Assembly (NCBI RefSeq): GCF_009469605.1
Contig: NZ_SSXU01000017.1
Location: 1 to 64,000 of the forward strand
Direction: 5' to 3'
DNA: 64,000 nt
Origin: Zoogloea sp. 1C4
GTDB taxonomy: Bacteria; Pseudomonadota; Gammaproteobacteria; Burkholderiales; Rhodocyclaceae
Of the stretch, positions 41,012-49,510 are shown in pieces. Under the pieces are notes generated by a model, which was not told the origin of the DNA, ran no database searches, and worked only from the letters and a program-made list of their open reading frames with translations. How positions within the stretch are numbered: position 1 is the stretch's first letter; the number at the start of each line of letters is the position of its first letter. The translations under genes were made by a program, and so were the position numbers.

Positions 41012-42520
41012 ATGAAACCTGCCGTCGTCCGATCCGCCCTCGTCACCTCCGCCATCGCGCTGGCGCTCGCCGGCTGCCTGCAGGAGGGCGGCGCGATCTC
41101 CCCCTCCCACGCCGCCAACGGTGCCGCCCCGGCCACCGCGCCGGCCGTCCAGCCGGCCCAGGTGCCAGCTGGACGCCATGGCCTGCCGGATTTTTCGGCG
41201 CTGGTCGAGCAGGTCGGGCCGGCGGTGGTGAACATCAGCACCACCCAGCGCCTGACCCGCGGCAACGGTGGCGCCAGCGGCGAAGACCCCTTCGCCGGTG
41301 ATCCGTTCTACGACTTCCTGCGCCGCTTCGGCGTGCCGGTGCCGGGCATGCCGGGTGGTGGTGGCGGCCGGGCGCCGGAGCAGATCCAGCAGGGCGTCGG
41401 CTCGGGCTTCATCGTGAGTGCCGACGGCTTCGTGCTGACCAACGCCCACGTGGTCGATGGCGCCACCGAGGTTACGGTGCGCCTCACCGACAAGCGCGAG
41501 TTCAAGGCCAAGGTGGTGGGCGTGGACAAGCGCACCGACGTGGCGCTCCTCAAGATCGACGCCACCGGCCTGCCCGCCGTGCGCACCGGCGACGCCGAGC
41601 GCGCCAAGGTGGGCGAGTGGGTGGTGGCGATGGGCTCGCCCTTCGGCTTCGAGAACACCGTGACGGCCGGCATCATCAGCGCCAAGGCGCGCCGCCTGCC
41701 CGACGAGAACTACGTGCCCTTCCTGCAGACCGACGTGGCGATCAACCCGGGCAACTCCGGCGGCCCGCTGTTCAACCTGGCGGGCGAGGTCATCGGCATC
41801 AACTCGCAGATCTACTCCCGCTCCGGCGGCTTCATGGGCATCTCCTTCGCGATCCCCATCGACGTGGCCATGAAGGTGAAGGATCAGCTCCAGAAATACG
41901 GCAAGGTGTCGCGCGGCCGGCTGGGCGTGGCGATCCAGGGGCTCGACGCCGATCTCGCCCAGAACTTCGGCCTCGACAAGCCAGGCGGCGCGCTGGTCTC
42001 GAGCGTGGAGCCGAGCTCGCCGGCCGAGAAGGCCGGCCTGCAGCCCGGCGACGTGGTGCTCGGGGTGAATGGCCAGAAGGTGGATAACTCGGCCGACCTG
42101 CCGCGCATCATCGGCGAGCAGAAGCCGGGCACCGTCGTCCGCCTGTCGGTGTGGCGCGACCGCAAGGCCCGCGAGGTGAACGTCACCCTCGGCGAACAGG
42201 CCGGCGAGAAGGTTGCCGCGATGGGCTCGCCGGACAAGAAGAATCCGTCGGCCAGCGGCAAGCTGGGCGTCACCGGCCGGGCCCTGACCGCGCAGGAAGC
42301 CGCGCGCCTCGGCGTGCCCGGCGGAGTGGTGGTCGAATCGGTGAACGGCCCGTCGGCCAAGGCCGGCCTGCAGCCCGGTGATGCCATCGTCGGGGTGAAC
42401 AACCAGCCGATCACCAGCATCGACCACTTCCGCAAGCTCATCGAATCCGCCGGCAGCCGTTTTGCCCTGCTCGTCCAGCGGGGCAACAGCCGGATCTTCG
42501 TGCCGCTGCGGATGGACTGA
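41012..42520 (+). CDS. Do-family serine protease (DegP/MucD), predicted lipoprotein
   Basis: A 502-residue periplasmic quality-control protease. The signal ends in LALAG with Cys 22, a good lipobox, so it is probably lipid-anchored, unlike soluble DegP. The trypsin-like triad is His 145 (TNAHVVD), Asp 175 (KRTDVALLKI) and Ser 248 (NPGNSGGPLFN). Two PDZ domains follow (about 290-385 and 410-500). A Gly-rich LA-loop (MPGGGGGRAPEQ) is present. AGGAG precedes ATG 41012. It is monocistronic. Typical roles are degrading misfolded envelope proteins and tuning sigma-E-type responses. Confidence 0.93.
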   Translation: MKPAVVRSALVTSAIALALAGCLQEGGAISPSHAANGAAPATAPAVQPAQVPAGRHGLPDFSALVEQVGPAVVNISTTQRLTRGNGGASGEDPFAGDPFYDFLRRFGVPVPGMPGGGGGRAPEQIQQGVGSGFIVSADGFVLTNAHVVDGATEVTVRLTDKREFKAKVVGVDKRTDVALLKIDATGLPAVRTGDAERAKVGEWVVAMGSPFGFENTVTAGIISAKARRLPDENYVPFLQTDVAINPGNSGGPLFNLAGEVIGINSQIYSRSGGFMGISFAIPIDVAMKVKDQLQKYGKVSRGRLGVAIQGLDADLAQNFGLDKPGGALVSSVEPSSPAEKAGLQPGDVVLGVNGQKVDNSADLPRIIGEQKPGTVVRLSVWRDRKAREVNVTLGEQAGEKVAAMGSPDKKNPSASGKLGVTGRALTAQEAARLGVPGGVVVESVNGPSAKAGLQPGDAIVGVNNQPITSIDHFRKLIESAGSRFALLVQRGNSRIFVPLRMD

Positions 42521-42581
42521 GCGGCATCACGGGGCGGGCGGCGGGCGGACGGCACCGCCTCCGCCACGTGACAAGATTCAG

Positions 42582-42605
42582 CAGCCCGCCCCGGGAGGGC
42601 TGTTT
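42582..42605 (+). terminator. Hairpin before the TonB receptor gene
   Basis: CAGCCC/GGGCTG with a 9-base loop is followed by TTTAT. It would end degP-type transcription. The T-run overlaps a perfect TATAAT at 42605-42610, so terminator and next promoter appear fused. Confidence 0.5.
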
Positions 42606-42610
42606 ATAAT
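42605..42610 (+). promoter_or_regulatory. TATAAT -10 element before TonB receptor gene
   Basis: A perfect TATAAT 66 bases before the start at 42676. No -35 at standard spacing is seen; the region that should hold it is the terminator stem. Confidence 0.4.
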
Positions 42611-42675
42611 CCGGGCACCGTGGAATTTCCGGAATCGGGTCATCGTCCCGTCCGGATCAATAACAACAACACCCG

Positions 42676-44706
42676 ATGTCCTTGCCGCCGTCACGTCGGA
42701 TTCTGCTCGCCGCGATCGTGGCGGCCTTGCCTGCGCTGAGCGCCTTCGCCAGCCAGTCGGCCGACCGTGAAGGCGGGGAATCCCCGTTCTTCGAGGAACT
42801 GCCGACCGTCCTGTCGGCCTCGCGCCTCCCCCAGGCCCTCAACGAGGCCCCGGGGGCGGTGACCATCCTCGATCGGGATTTCATCCGCGCCACCGGCTAC
42901 CGCGACGTCGCCCGCCTGCTGCGTCTGGTGCCCGGCATGCAGATCGGCCAGGAACGCGGCCACGCCCAGTGGGTCACCTACCACGGCCTGGGCAGCGACT
43001 ACCCCACCGAAATCCAGGTATTGATCGACGGCCGCTCGGTGTATGCGCCCAGCGCCTTCGGCGGCGTCGACTGGTCGGCCCTGCCGCTCACGATCCAGGA
43101 GATCGAGCGCATCGAGGTCGTCCGGGGCACCAACTCCAACGCCTACGGCGCCAACGCCTTCCTGGGCGTGATCAACATCATCACCCGCCACAGCCATCAG
43201 GATCAGGGCGCCTCGGCCCAGACCAACCTGGGTTCCCACGGCATCGCCGACTTCCACGCCAGCTGGACGGGCAGCAGCGACGGCCACGGGCTGCGCCTGT
43301 CCGTCGCCCAGAACCGCGACCAGGGCTTCGGCAGCCTGCGGGACAGCCACGTCAGCCGCACCTTCAGCCTGCGCAGCGACTTCCGCCTGGACGCCCAGAA
43401 CGAGCTCACCCTGCGCGCCGGCTACAACCAGATGAACCGCGACCAGGGCTATCCGGATTCGGTGTTCGGCAACAACGGCGAGCGCAGCACCGGCAGCGAG
43501 GGCAGCACGGTCCACCTCGCCTGGCGGCGCGTCGTCTCGGAAGACGAGGAATGGCTGCTCAGCTTCTACCGCAACCGCGAGCGCAGCATCGACCGCTGGC
43601 TGGCCGCCGCGCCGCCGAGCTATCCGGCGGTGCCCCTCGACCGCAACCGCTCCAGCGACCGCACCAACATCGAGCTGCAGCACCGCTTCGCCCTTGGCAG
43701 CAAGGCGCGCATGGTGTGGGGCCTGGAAGGCCGCCGCGACGAAACCCGGGCACCCTTCCTGTTCGCCGGCGGGCGGCCCGAGCCAATGGACCTGTACCGG
43801 GCCTTCTCGAACCTCGACTGGCGCCTGACGCCCGAATGGCAGCTCAACCTGGGCGGGCTGCTCGAGAAGAACGGCGCCGTTGCACCGCAGTTCATCCCCC
43901 GCGCCTTCGTGAACTGGCATGCCACCGCCAGCGACACCTTCCGCGCCGGCTATGCCCGCGCCTGGCAGCAGCGCAACCTGTTCGAGCTCCACGGCGACGT
44001 GCGCGCCTACGACCCCGCCACGCCCGGCCTGCTCCTCGCCTGGCCCTACCAGGCCAACCCCAACCTGAAGGTGCCGCGGGTCGACACCGTCGAGATCGGC
44101 TACCTCGGGCGCTTTCACACCCTCGATGCGACTCTCGATGTGCGCATCTTCAGCGAGCGGATCAGCGATTTCGTGATCCGCCGCATCGTGCCCTCCGGCG
44201 GCGCGGTGCTGCCGCTGCCCAGCTCCCAGTTCGTGAATCTCTCCTCACCGGTGCTGCTGCGCGGCATCGAATACCAGCTGCGGACCAAACCCCGGGCCGG
44301 CACCGAGGTGCTGTTCAGCCACACGCTGATCGACCGTCACACCGATGACCCGGAAGTCGCCAAGCGCACCGCGCCATACACCGCCAGCCTCACCTGGCTG
44401 CAGGATTACGGCAACGGCTGGAGCAGCACCGCCAGCCTGCTGCGGATGGGGCCGCTGGCCGGCGGCTACGGCTACGTGCCGGGCTGCGACTACACCTCGC
44501 GGGCCTACACCACCGGCGACCTGCGCATCGCCCGGGCCTTCCGCCTCGACGGCCGCAGGGCCGAGGTGTCCATCAACGGCATGAACCTGGGCGGCCGCCA
44601 CCAGGAAATCACCGACCGCTCCGAGCAATGTCTGCCAGCCCACCTGGGCTCACCGGTCAATCCGGTGGCGGCGATGGGCTGGCTGTCCTTCTCGGTCGAA
44701 CTCTGA
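42676..44706 (+). CDS. TonB-dependent outer-membrane receptor
   Basis: A 676-residue receptor with a signal peptide (ILLAAIVAALPALSAFA). The plug domain spans about residues 45-165 (APGAVTILDRDFIRATGY, VLIDGRSVYAPSAFGG, then IERIEVVRGTNSNAYGANAF), and a 22-strand barrel follows, ending in a C-terminal aromatic-type strand (MGWLSFSVEL). Substrate unknown: no siderophore, cobalamin or metal genes adjoin, and no cobalamin riboswitch was recognised in the leader. It is separated from the RND operon by convergent orientation. Confidence 0.9.
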   Translation: MSLPPSRRILLAAIVAALPALSAFASQSADREGGESPFFEELPTVLSASRLPQALNEAPGAVTILDRDFIRATGYRDVARLLRLVPGMQIGQERGHAQWVTYHGLGSDYPTEIQVLIDGRSVYAPSAFGGVDWSALPLTIQEIERIEVVRGTNSNAYGANAFLGVINIITRHSHQDQGASAQTNLGSHGIADFHASWTGSSDGHGLRLSVAQNRDQGFGSLRDSHVSRTFSLRSDFRLDAQNELTLRAGYNQMNRDQGYPDSVFGNNGERSTGSEGSTVHLAWRRVVSEDEEWLLSFYRNRERSIDRWLAAAPPSYPAVPLDRNRSSDRTNIELQHRFALGSKARMVWGLEGRRDETRAPFLFAGGRPEPMDLYRAFSNLDWRLTPEWQLNLGGLLEKNGAVAPQFIPRAFVNWHATASDTFRAGYARAWQQRNLFELHGDVRAYDPATPGLLLAWPYQANPNLKVPRVDTVEIGYLGRFHTLDATLDVRIFSERISDFVIRRIVPSGGAVLPLPSSQFVNLSSPVLLRGIEYQLRTKPRAGTEVLFSHTLIDRHTDDPEVAKRTAPYTASLTWLQDYGNGWSSTASLLRMGPLAGGYGYVPGCDYTSRAYTTGDLRIARAFRLDGRRAEVSINGMNLGGRHQEITDRSEQCLPAHLGSPVNPVAAMGWLSFSVEL

Positions 44707-44718
44707 CCCCGGCGACCC

Positions 44719-45048
44719 TCAGCCTGCGCCCACCGTCTTGCGGATGAACACCGCGCGCTGGATGTCGGTCACCCACACCAGCCCGTCGCCCGTCTGGCCG
44801 GTGCTGGCCACCTGGACGATGCACTCCACCAGTTCGTCGGCGATCTCGTCGGGGGCGACGATCTCGATGCGCACCTTGTCGGTGAAATCGGTGAGCTCCT
44901 CGCGGATGTTGCTCGGCGCGTGACGCACGGTGGCGCCACAGCCCACCGCCTTGCTGATGGTCATCCCCGGAAAACCGGGAAGCCCCCGCAGCACCTCGCG
45001 CAGGCGGGGCAGCTTCTGGGGGCGGATGACGGCGCGAATCTCCTTCAT
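44719..45048 (-). CDS. Atypical PII-family protein linked to metal efflux
   Basis: A 109-residue PII-fold protein: starts MKEIRAVIRPQKLPRLREVL and ends with the PII signature TGQTGDGLVWVTDIQRAVFI. The uridylylation T-loop of GlnB/GlnK, with its Tyr 51 context, is missing; that region reads CGATVRHAPSNIREELTDFT. It therefore belongs with the divergent PII group found next to heavy-metal RND pumps rather than with nitrogen regulators. It is last in the efflux operon, 129 bases after the pump, with two hairpins between. Role unknown; metal or nucleotide sensing is inferred. Confidence 0.87.
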   Translation of the reverse strand: MKEIRAVIRPQKLPRLREVLRGLPGFPGMTISKAVGCGATVRHAPSNIREELTDFTDKVRIEIVAPDEIADELVECIVQVASTGQTGDGLVWVTDIQRAVFIRKTVGAG

Positions 45049-45095
45049 TGCATGTCCTTCTCAAAACGTCGCCGGGCAGCCCGGTCTTTTCCAGA

Positions 45096-45143
45096 CAGAA
45101 CCGTGCGGTTCTGCATTCATTCCCCCGGCCATCCGGCCGGGGG
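45096..45143. other. Two hairpins between pump and PII genes
   Basis: A 7-bp stem CAGAACC/GGTTCTG at 45096-45113 and a 9-bp stem CCCCCGGCC/GGCCGGGGG at 45122-45143 lie in the gap. Neither is followed by a T-run on the coding strand, so they are more likely transcript-stability or processing elements that lower downstream PII expression than true terminators. Confidence 0.45.
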
Positions 45144-45177
45144 CTGCGTCACACAGGGGTTTTCAATTGCCGGGGGA

Positions 45178-48100
45178 TCAAGCCTCGTAGGGGGTGTCGT
45201 CGAACCACTTGTAGAGGGTCGGCAGCACCACCAGGGTCAGCAGGGTCGAGGTGATCAGCCCGCCGATCACCACGATCGCCAGCGGCCGCTGCACCTCCGA
45301 GCCCGGCCCGGTGGCGAACAGGAAGGGCACCAGCGCCAGCAGCGCCACGGTGGCTGTCATCATCACCGGCCGGAAGCGCAGGGTCGCGCCCTTGATCACC
45401 GCCTCGGCGAGCGGCGTGCCCTCGCCCCGCAGGCTGCGGATGTAGCTCACCAGCACCACCCCGTTGAGCACCGCGATGCCCCACAGGGCGATGAAGCCCA
45501 CCGAGGCCGGCACCGACAGGTATTCGCCGGTGATCAGCAGCCCGATCACCCCGCCCACACTGGCAAACGGCAGCACCAGGATGATCAGGCTGGCAAGCCG
45601 GAGCGACCGGAACAGCAGGAACAGCAGGAAGAAGATTGCCCCCACCGTCACCGGGATGATGATGGTCAGGTGGCCCATCGCCCGCTCCAGGTTCTGGAAC
45701 TGGCCGCCCCACTCGAGGTAGTAGCCTTCCTTCAGCTCCACCTGGGCGCCGACGGTCTTCTGCAGCTCGGCCACGAAGCCGCCCAGGTCGCGGTCTTTCA
45801 CGTTGATCGCCACCACCACCCGGCGCTTGGCCAGCTCGCGGGAGATCTGCGCCGGGCCGTCGGCCACGCGGATGGTCGCCAGGTTTTCCAGCGCCACCTG
45901 CACGCCGCCCGGGGCGCTCACCAGGATGTTGCCGATCTTCTCGACCTTGTCGCGGAAGTTCTCCGGCAGGCGCACCACCGCCGCAAAGCGCCGCTCGCCC
46001 TCGTAGATCTCGGTGGCCTGCTTGCCGCCGATGGCCGCCTCGATCACGTCGTTCACGTCCGACACGTTGAGCCCGTGGCGGGCGATGGCGGCGCGGTCGA
46101 TCTCGATGGAGAGGTACTGCTGGCCGCTCACCCGCTCGACGCGGATGTCGGTGGCGCCCTGGATGCCGCCGGCCACCCGGGCGATCTCCTCAGCCTTCTT
46201 CTTGAGCAGGTCGAGGTCGTCGCCGAAGACCTTGATCGCCACGTCGGAGCGCACCCCGGTGACCATCTCGTCCACCCGGTCGGAGATCGGCTGGGCCATC
46301 ACCACCTGGGCGCCGGGCAGCACCTTGAGCTTCTCGCGCATGGCCTCGGCGATGGTGTCCTGGGTCCACCCGGCCGGCCACTCGTCGCGGGGCTTGAGGC
46401 TCACGATGGGGGTCGACTCGTTCTGGCCCTGGGGGTCGGCGGGCGATTCGCCCCGGCCGACGCCGGAGATCGCCGACTTGACGCCCGGCACCTCCATCAC
46501 CAGCTTCATGGCCTGCATTTCCATCTTGATGGACTCGTCCAGCGAGATGTTGGGCACCCGGTTGATGCCCGGCACCACCGAGCCTTCCTTCATCTCGGGG
46601 ATGAAGGCGGTGCCCAGCAGCGGGAACATCGCCAGCGTCGCCACCAGCAGCACCACACCGCCCACCACCGTCTTGCGGCTGTTGGCCACAGCCCAGTGGA
46701 GCATCGCCAGATACGGCGCCTTGAGCTTGGCGATGAGCCAGGTGTCGTGCTCGGCACCGCCCTTGAGCAGGTAGGACGACAGCACCGGCGTGAGGGTGAG
46801 CGACAGGAACAGCGACACCGCCAGCGCGATGGCGATGGTGTAGGCCAGCGGCGCGAACATCTTGCCTTCCATGCCCTGCAGGGTCATCAGCGGCAAGAAC
46901 ACCAGAATGATGATGCCCACGCCGAAGATCACCGGCGTCGCCACTTCCTTCACCGCGTCGAAGATGATCCGCACCTTGCTCTCGCCCTTGCCGGCATGGC
47001 CGAGGCGCCCGAAGGCGTTCTCCACAACCACCACCGAGCCATCCACCATCAGGCCGATGGCGATGGCGAGGCCGCCCAGGGACATCAGGTTGGCCGAGAT
47101 GTGATAGCGGTTCATCACCATGAAGGTGACGAGCGGCGTGAGCACCAGCGTCGCCACCACGATCAGGCTCGAGCGCACGTCGCCCAGGAACAGGAACAGC
47201 ACCACCACGACCAGGAAGATGCCCTCGATGAGCACCTTGCTCACCGTCCACAGGGCCGCATCCACCAGTTCGGAGCGGTCGTAGTAAGGCACGATCTTCA
47301 GCCCGTCGGGGAGCATGTTCTTGTCGTTGATCTCGGCCACCCGGGCCTTGATCCGGCTCACCACCTCCTTGGCGTTGCCGCCGCGCAGCATCATCACCAC
47401 GCCGCCCACCGATTCGGTGACGCCGTTCTTCACCACCGCGCCCTGGCGCACCTCGTGGCCGAAGGTGACCTCCGCCACGTCACGCACGTACACCGGCGTG
47501 CCGCCGACCTCCTTCAGCACGATGGCGCCGATGTCGGACAGGCTCTTCACCAGGCCCACGCCGCGGATCAGGTACTGCTCGGCGTACTGGGGCAGCACGC
47601 CGCCGCCGGAGTTGGCGTTGTTGCGCGCCACCGCCTCATAGACCTCGCGCACCGTCAGCTTGTAGTGGCGCAGCCGGTCGGGATTGACCAGCACCTGGTA
47701 CTGCCGCGCGTAGCCGCCCTGGGAGTTGATTTCCGCCACGCCGGGGATCGAGCGCAGCAGCGGGCGCACCACCCAGTCCTGAACGATGCGCCGCTCGGTG
47801 AGCTCCTTCTCGGTGAGCTCCCGGTCGCCGTCGTCGGGGTGGTCGAGGGTGTACTGGTACACCTCGCCCAGGCCGGTGGACACCGGCCCGAGCACCGGCA
47901 CCACGCCTTCCGGCATCCGCGCGCCCACTTCGAGCAGGCGCTCCATCACCAGCTGGCGGGCAAAGTAAACGTCGGTGGCGTCGGTGAAGACGAGGGTGAT
48001 CAGCGACAGCCCCGGCTTGTTCAGGGAGCGCATCTCCTCCAGCCCGGGCAGGCCGGTCATGGAGATTTCCAGCGGCACGGTGACGAAGCGCTCCACCTCC

Positions 48101-48276
48101 TCGGGCGAGCGGCCCTTGGCTTCGGTGGCGATCTGCACCTGCACGTTGGTCACATCGGGAAAGGCATCCACCGACAGCTTGCGCGCGGCGTTGAGGCCGA
48201 AGGCGAGGAGGATCACCGCCACCACCACCACCACCAGACGCTGCTGGAGGGCGGCGCGGACGAGGGACTCGATCAT
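45178..48276 (-). CDS. Heavy-metal efflux RND pump (CzcA/CusA family)
   Basis: A 1032-residue inner-membrane proton antiporter with twelve spans and two large periplasmic loops. Near residue 400 the span-4 motif reads IAIGLMVDGSVVVVENAF, which lacks the DFG start of zinc/cobalt/cadmium pumps and the VDAA of the copper/silver group; it is closest to the IAIG-type HME pumps, so the metal cannot be assigned safely. Spans near the end carry LPFASVGGVIGLL. It is coupled to the adaptor gene by a 4-nt overlap. Confidence 0.93.
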   Translation of the reverse strand: MIESLVRAALQQRLVVVVVAVILLAFGLNAARKLSVDAFPDVTNVQVQIATEAKGRSPEEVERFVTVPLEISMTGLPGLEEMRSLNKPGLSLITLVFTDATDVYFARQLVMERLLEVGARMPEGVVPVLGPVSTGLGEVYQYTLDHPDDGDRELTEKELTERRIVQDWVVRPLLRSIPGVAEINSQGGYARQYQVLVNPDRLRHYKLTVREVYEAVARNNANSGGGVLPQYAEQYLIRGVGLVKSLSDIGAIVLKEVGGTPVYVRDVAEVTFGHEVRQGAVVKNGVTESVGGVVMMLRGGNAKEVVSRIKARVAEINDKNMLPDGLKIVPYYDRSELVDAALWTVSKVLIEGIFLVVVVLFLFLGDVRSSLIVVATLVLTPLVTFMVMNRYHISANLMSLGGLAIAIGLMVDGSVVVVENAFGRLGHAGKGESKVRIIFDAVKEVATPVIFGVGIIILVFLPLMTLQGMEGKMFAPLAYTIAIALAVSLFLSLTLTPVLSSYLLKGGAEHDTWLIAKLKAPYLAMLHWAVANSRKTVVGGVVLLVATLAMFPLLGTAFIPEMKEGSVVPGINRVPNISLDESIKMEMQAMKLVMEVPGVKSAISGVGRGESPADPQGQNESTPIVSLKPRDEWPAGWTQDTIAEAMREKLKVLPGAQVVMAQPISDRVDEMVTGVRSDVAIKVFGDDLDLLKKKAEEIARVAGGIQGATDIRVERVSGQQYLSIEIDRAAIARHGLNVSDVNDVIEAAIGGKQATEIYEGERRFAAVVRLPENFRDKVEKIGNILVSAPGGVQVALENLATIRVADGPAQISRELAKRRVVVAINVKDRDLGGFVAELQKTVGAQVELKEGYYLEWGGQFQNLERAMGHLTIIIPVTVGAIFFLLFLLFRSLRLASLIILVLPFASVGGVIGLLITGEYLSVPASVGFIALWGIAVLNGVVLVSYIRSLRGEGTPLAEAVIKGATLRFRPVMMTATVALLALVPFLFATGPGSEVQRPLAIVVIGGLITSTLLTLVVLPTLYKWFDDTPYEA

Positions 48277-49496
48277 TCCAGTTCCTTCCGCTTGCGTTCG
48301 TTGTTCAGATGGAAGGCCCCGGCCACCAGGATGCGCTGATCGGGCTTGAGGCCCGACAACACCGGCCGGCGCCCGTCAGCGTCCGGCCCCAGACGCACCG
48401 GCGTGAGGCGGAAACGATTGGGGCCGACCTCGACGAACACGTTGTCGGCGTCACCCTCGCGCACCACCGACTGAGCCGGCACCACCAGGGTCTGGGCGGG
48501 GGCGGCCTGGATCAGCATGGTGGCGAGCATCGCCGGCTTGAGCTGGCGGCTGGCGTTATCCACGGCGCTGCGCACCGTGACCGTGCGGGTTTCGGGATTG
48601 ACCGTGTCGGCCACGAAGATCAGCTTGCCGGTGAGCCGTGCGCCGAGGGCCGGCACCTCGATCTCCACCGCCTGACCGGCCTTGACCAGCGCGGCCTGCT
48701 GCTCGGGCACCTCGGCGGTCACCCACACCTGCGAAAGATCCGCCACCATGAACAGCGCGTCGGAGGGCTGCACCACCTGGCCCTGGGCCACCTTGCGCTC
48801 GACCACCGTGCCGGCCATGGTCGACACCACCGGCGTCACGGAGTTGATCGCCCCGTTACCGCCAAGCCGGCTGATCGCCGCCGACGACATGCCGAGCACC
48901 CGCAGCTGGTCGGCCGCGCCGCGCAGTTCAGCCGAGGCAATCGACAGCTCGCTCTCGCGTCGCTGCAGTTCGGCCCGGCCGATCACGTCGGCGGCAAACA
49001 GCTGGCGCGCCCGCTCGACGCTGCGCGACTGCAGGTCGGCCTGGGCACGGGCCTTCAGGTAGTCCAGCTGGGCCTGGCCCAGCTCGGTGCTGTTGATCAC
49101 CGCCAGGGGGTCGCCCACCTTCACCTGCTGGCCAAGCTGGGCATCGATCTCGATCACCCGGCCGGTCACGGTGGCGCCGATGCGGCTCACCCGGCGTTCG
49201 TCAAAATCCACCTTGCCGGCCACCCGCAGGGTGTCGGAAAGGGCCGCCGAGCCCACCGGCGCCACCCGGATCTCGGCGCCGAAGTTGGCCGGGACGGCCA
49301 CCAGCAGCGGGTCGGCCGGGGCGGCGGGGTCTTCGGGCGCGCCTTCGGTGAGGGCGGATGTGGCGGGGGCAGCGGCCTTGCCGGCGTTCTTGCCGGCGGG
49401 CGAGGCTGCATCCTTGCAGCCCGCCAGCGGCAGGCCGAGCAGCGCGGCCGTCATCACGGCCAGGGCAAAGGATTGAAGGGAAGCGTGGGGTTTCAT
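48273..49496 (-). CDS. RND efflux periplasmic adaptor (CzcB/CusB family)
   Basis: A 407-residue membrane-fusion protein. The signal ends LLGLPLAGC, a clear lipobox, so it is anchored to the inner membrane. The barrel-sandwich begins at VGKVDFDERRVSRIGATVTGR, the helical hairpin includes AQLDYLKARAQADLQ, and the beta-barrel holds VAQGQVVQPSDALFMVADLS. It bridges the pump and TolC-type channel. No Met- or His-rich N-terminal metal-binding segment is seen. Overlaps the pump by 4 nt. Confidence 0.92.
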   Translation of the reverse strand: MKPHASLQSFALAVMTAALLGLPLAGCKDAASPAGKNAGKAAAPATSALTEGAPEDPAAPADPLLVAVPANFGAEIRVAPVGSAALSDTLRVAGKVDFDERRVSRIGATVTGRVIEIDAQLGQQVKVGDPLAVINSTELGQAQLDYLKARAQADLQSRSVERARQLFAADVIGRAELQRRESELSIASAELRGAADQLRVLGMSSAAISRLGGNGAINSVTPVVSTMAGTVVERKVAQGQVVQPSDALFMVADLSQVWVTAEVPEQQAALVKAGQAVEIEVPALGARLTGKLIFVADTVNPETRTVTVRSAVDNASRQLKPAMLATMLIQAAPAQTLVVPAQSVVREGDADNVFVEVGPNRFRLTPVRLGPDADGRRPVLSGLKPDQRILVAGAFHLNNERKRKELE

Positions 49497-49510
49497 GGGA
49501 ACGGTCCGGT

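Noticed and set aside
42521-42675. Cobalamin or other riboswitch before the TonB receptor
   Set aside because: Only 155 bases containing a terminator and a -10; no conserved aptamer core was seen.
44920-48339. A 1139-codon frame antisense to the RND pump
   Set aside because: His-rich low-complexity translation, no start signal, and full overlap with a clearly real gene.
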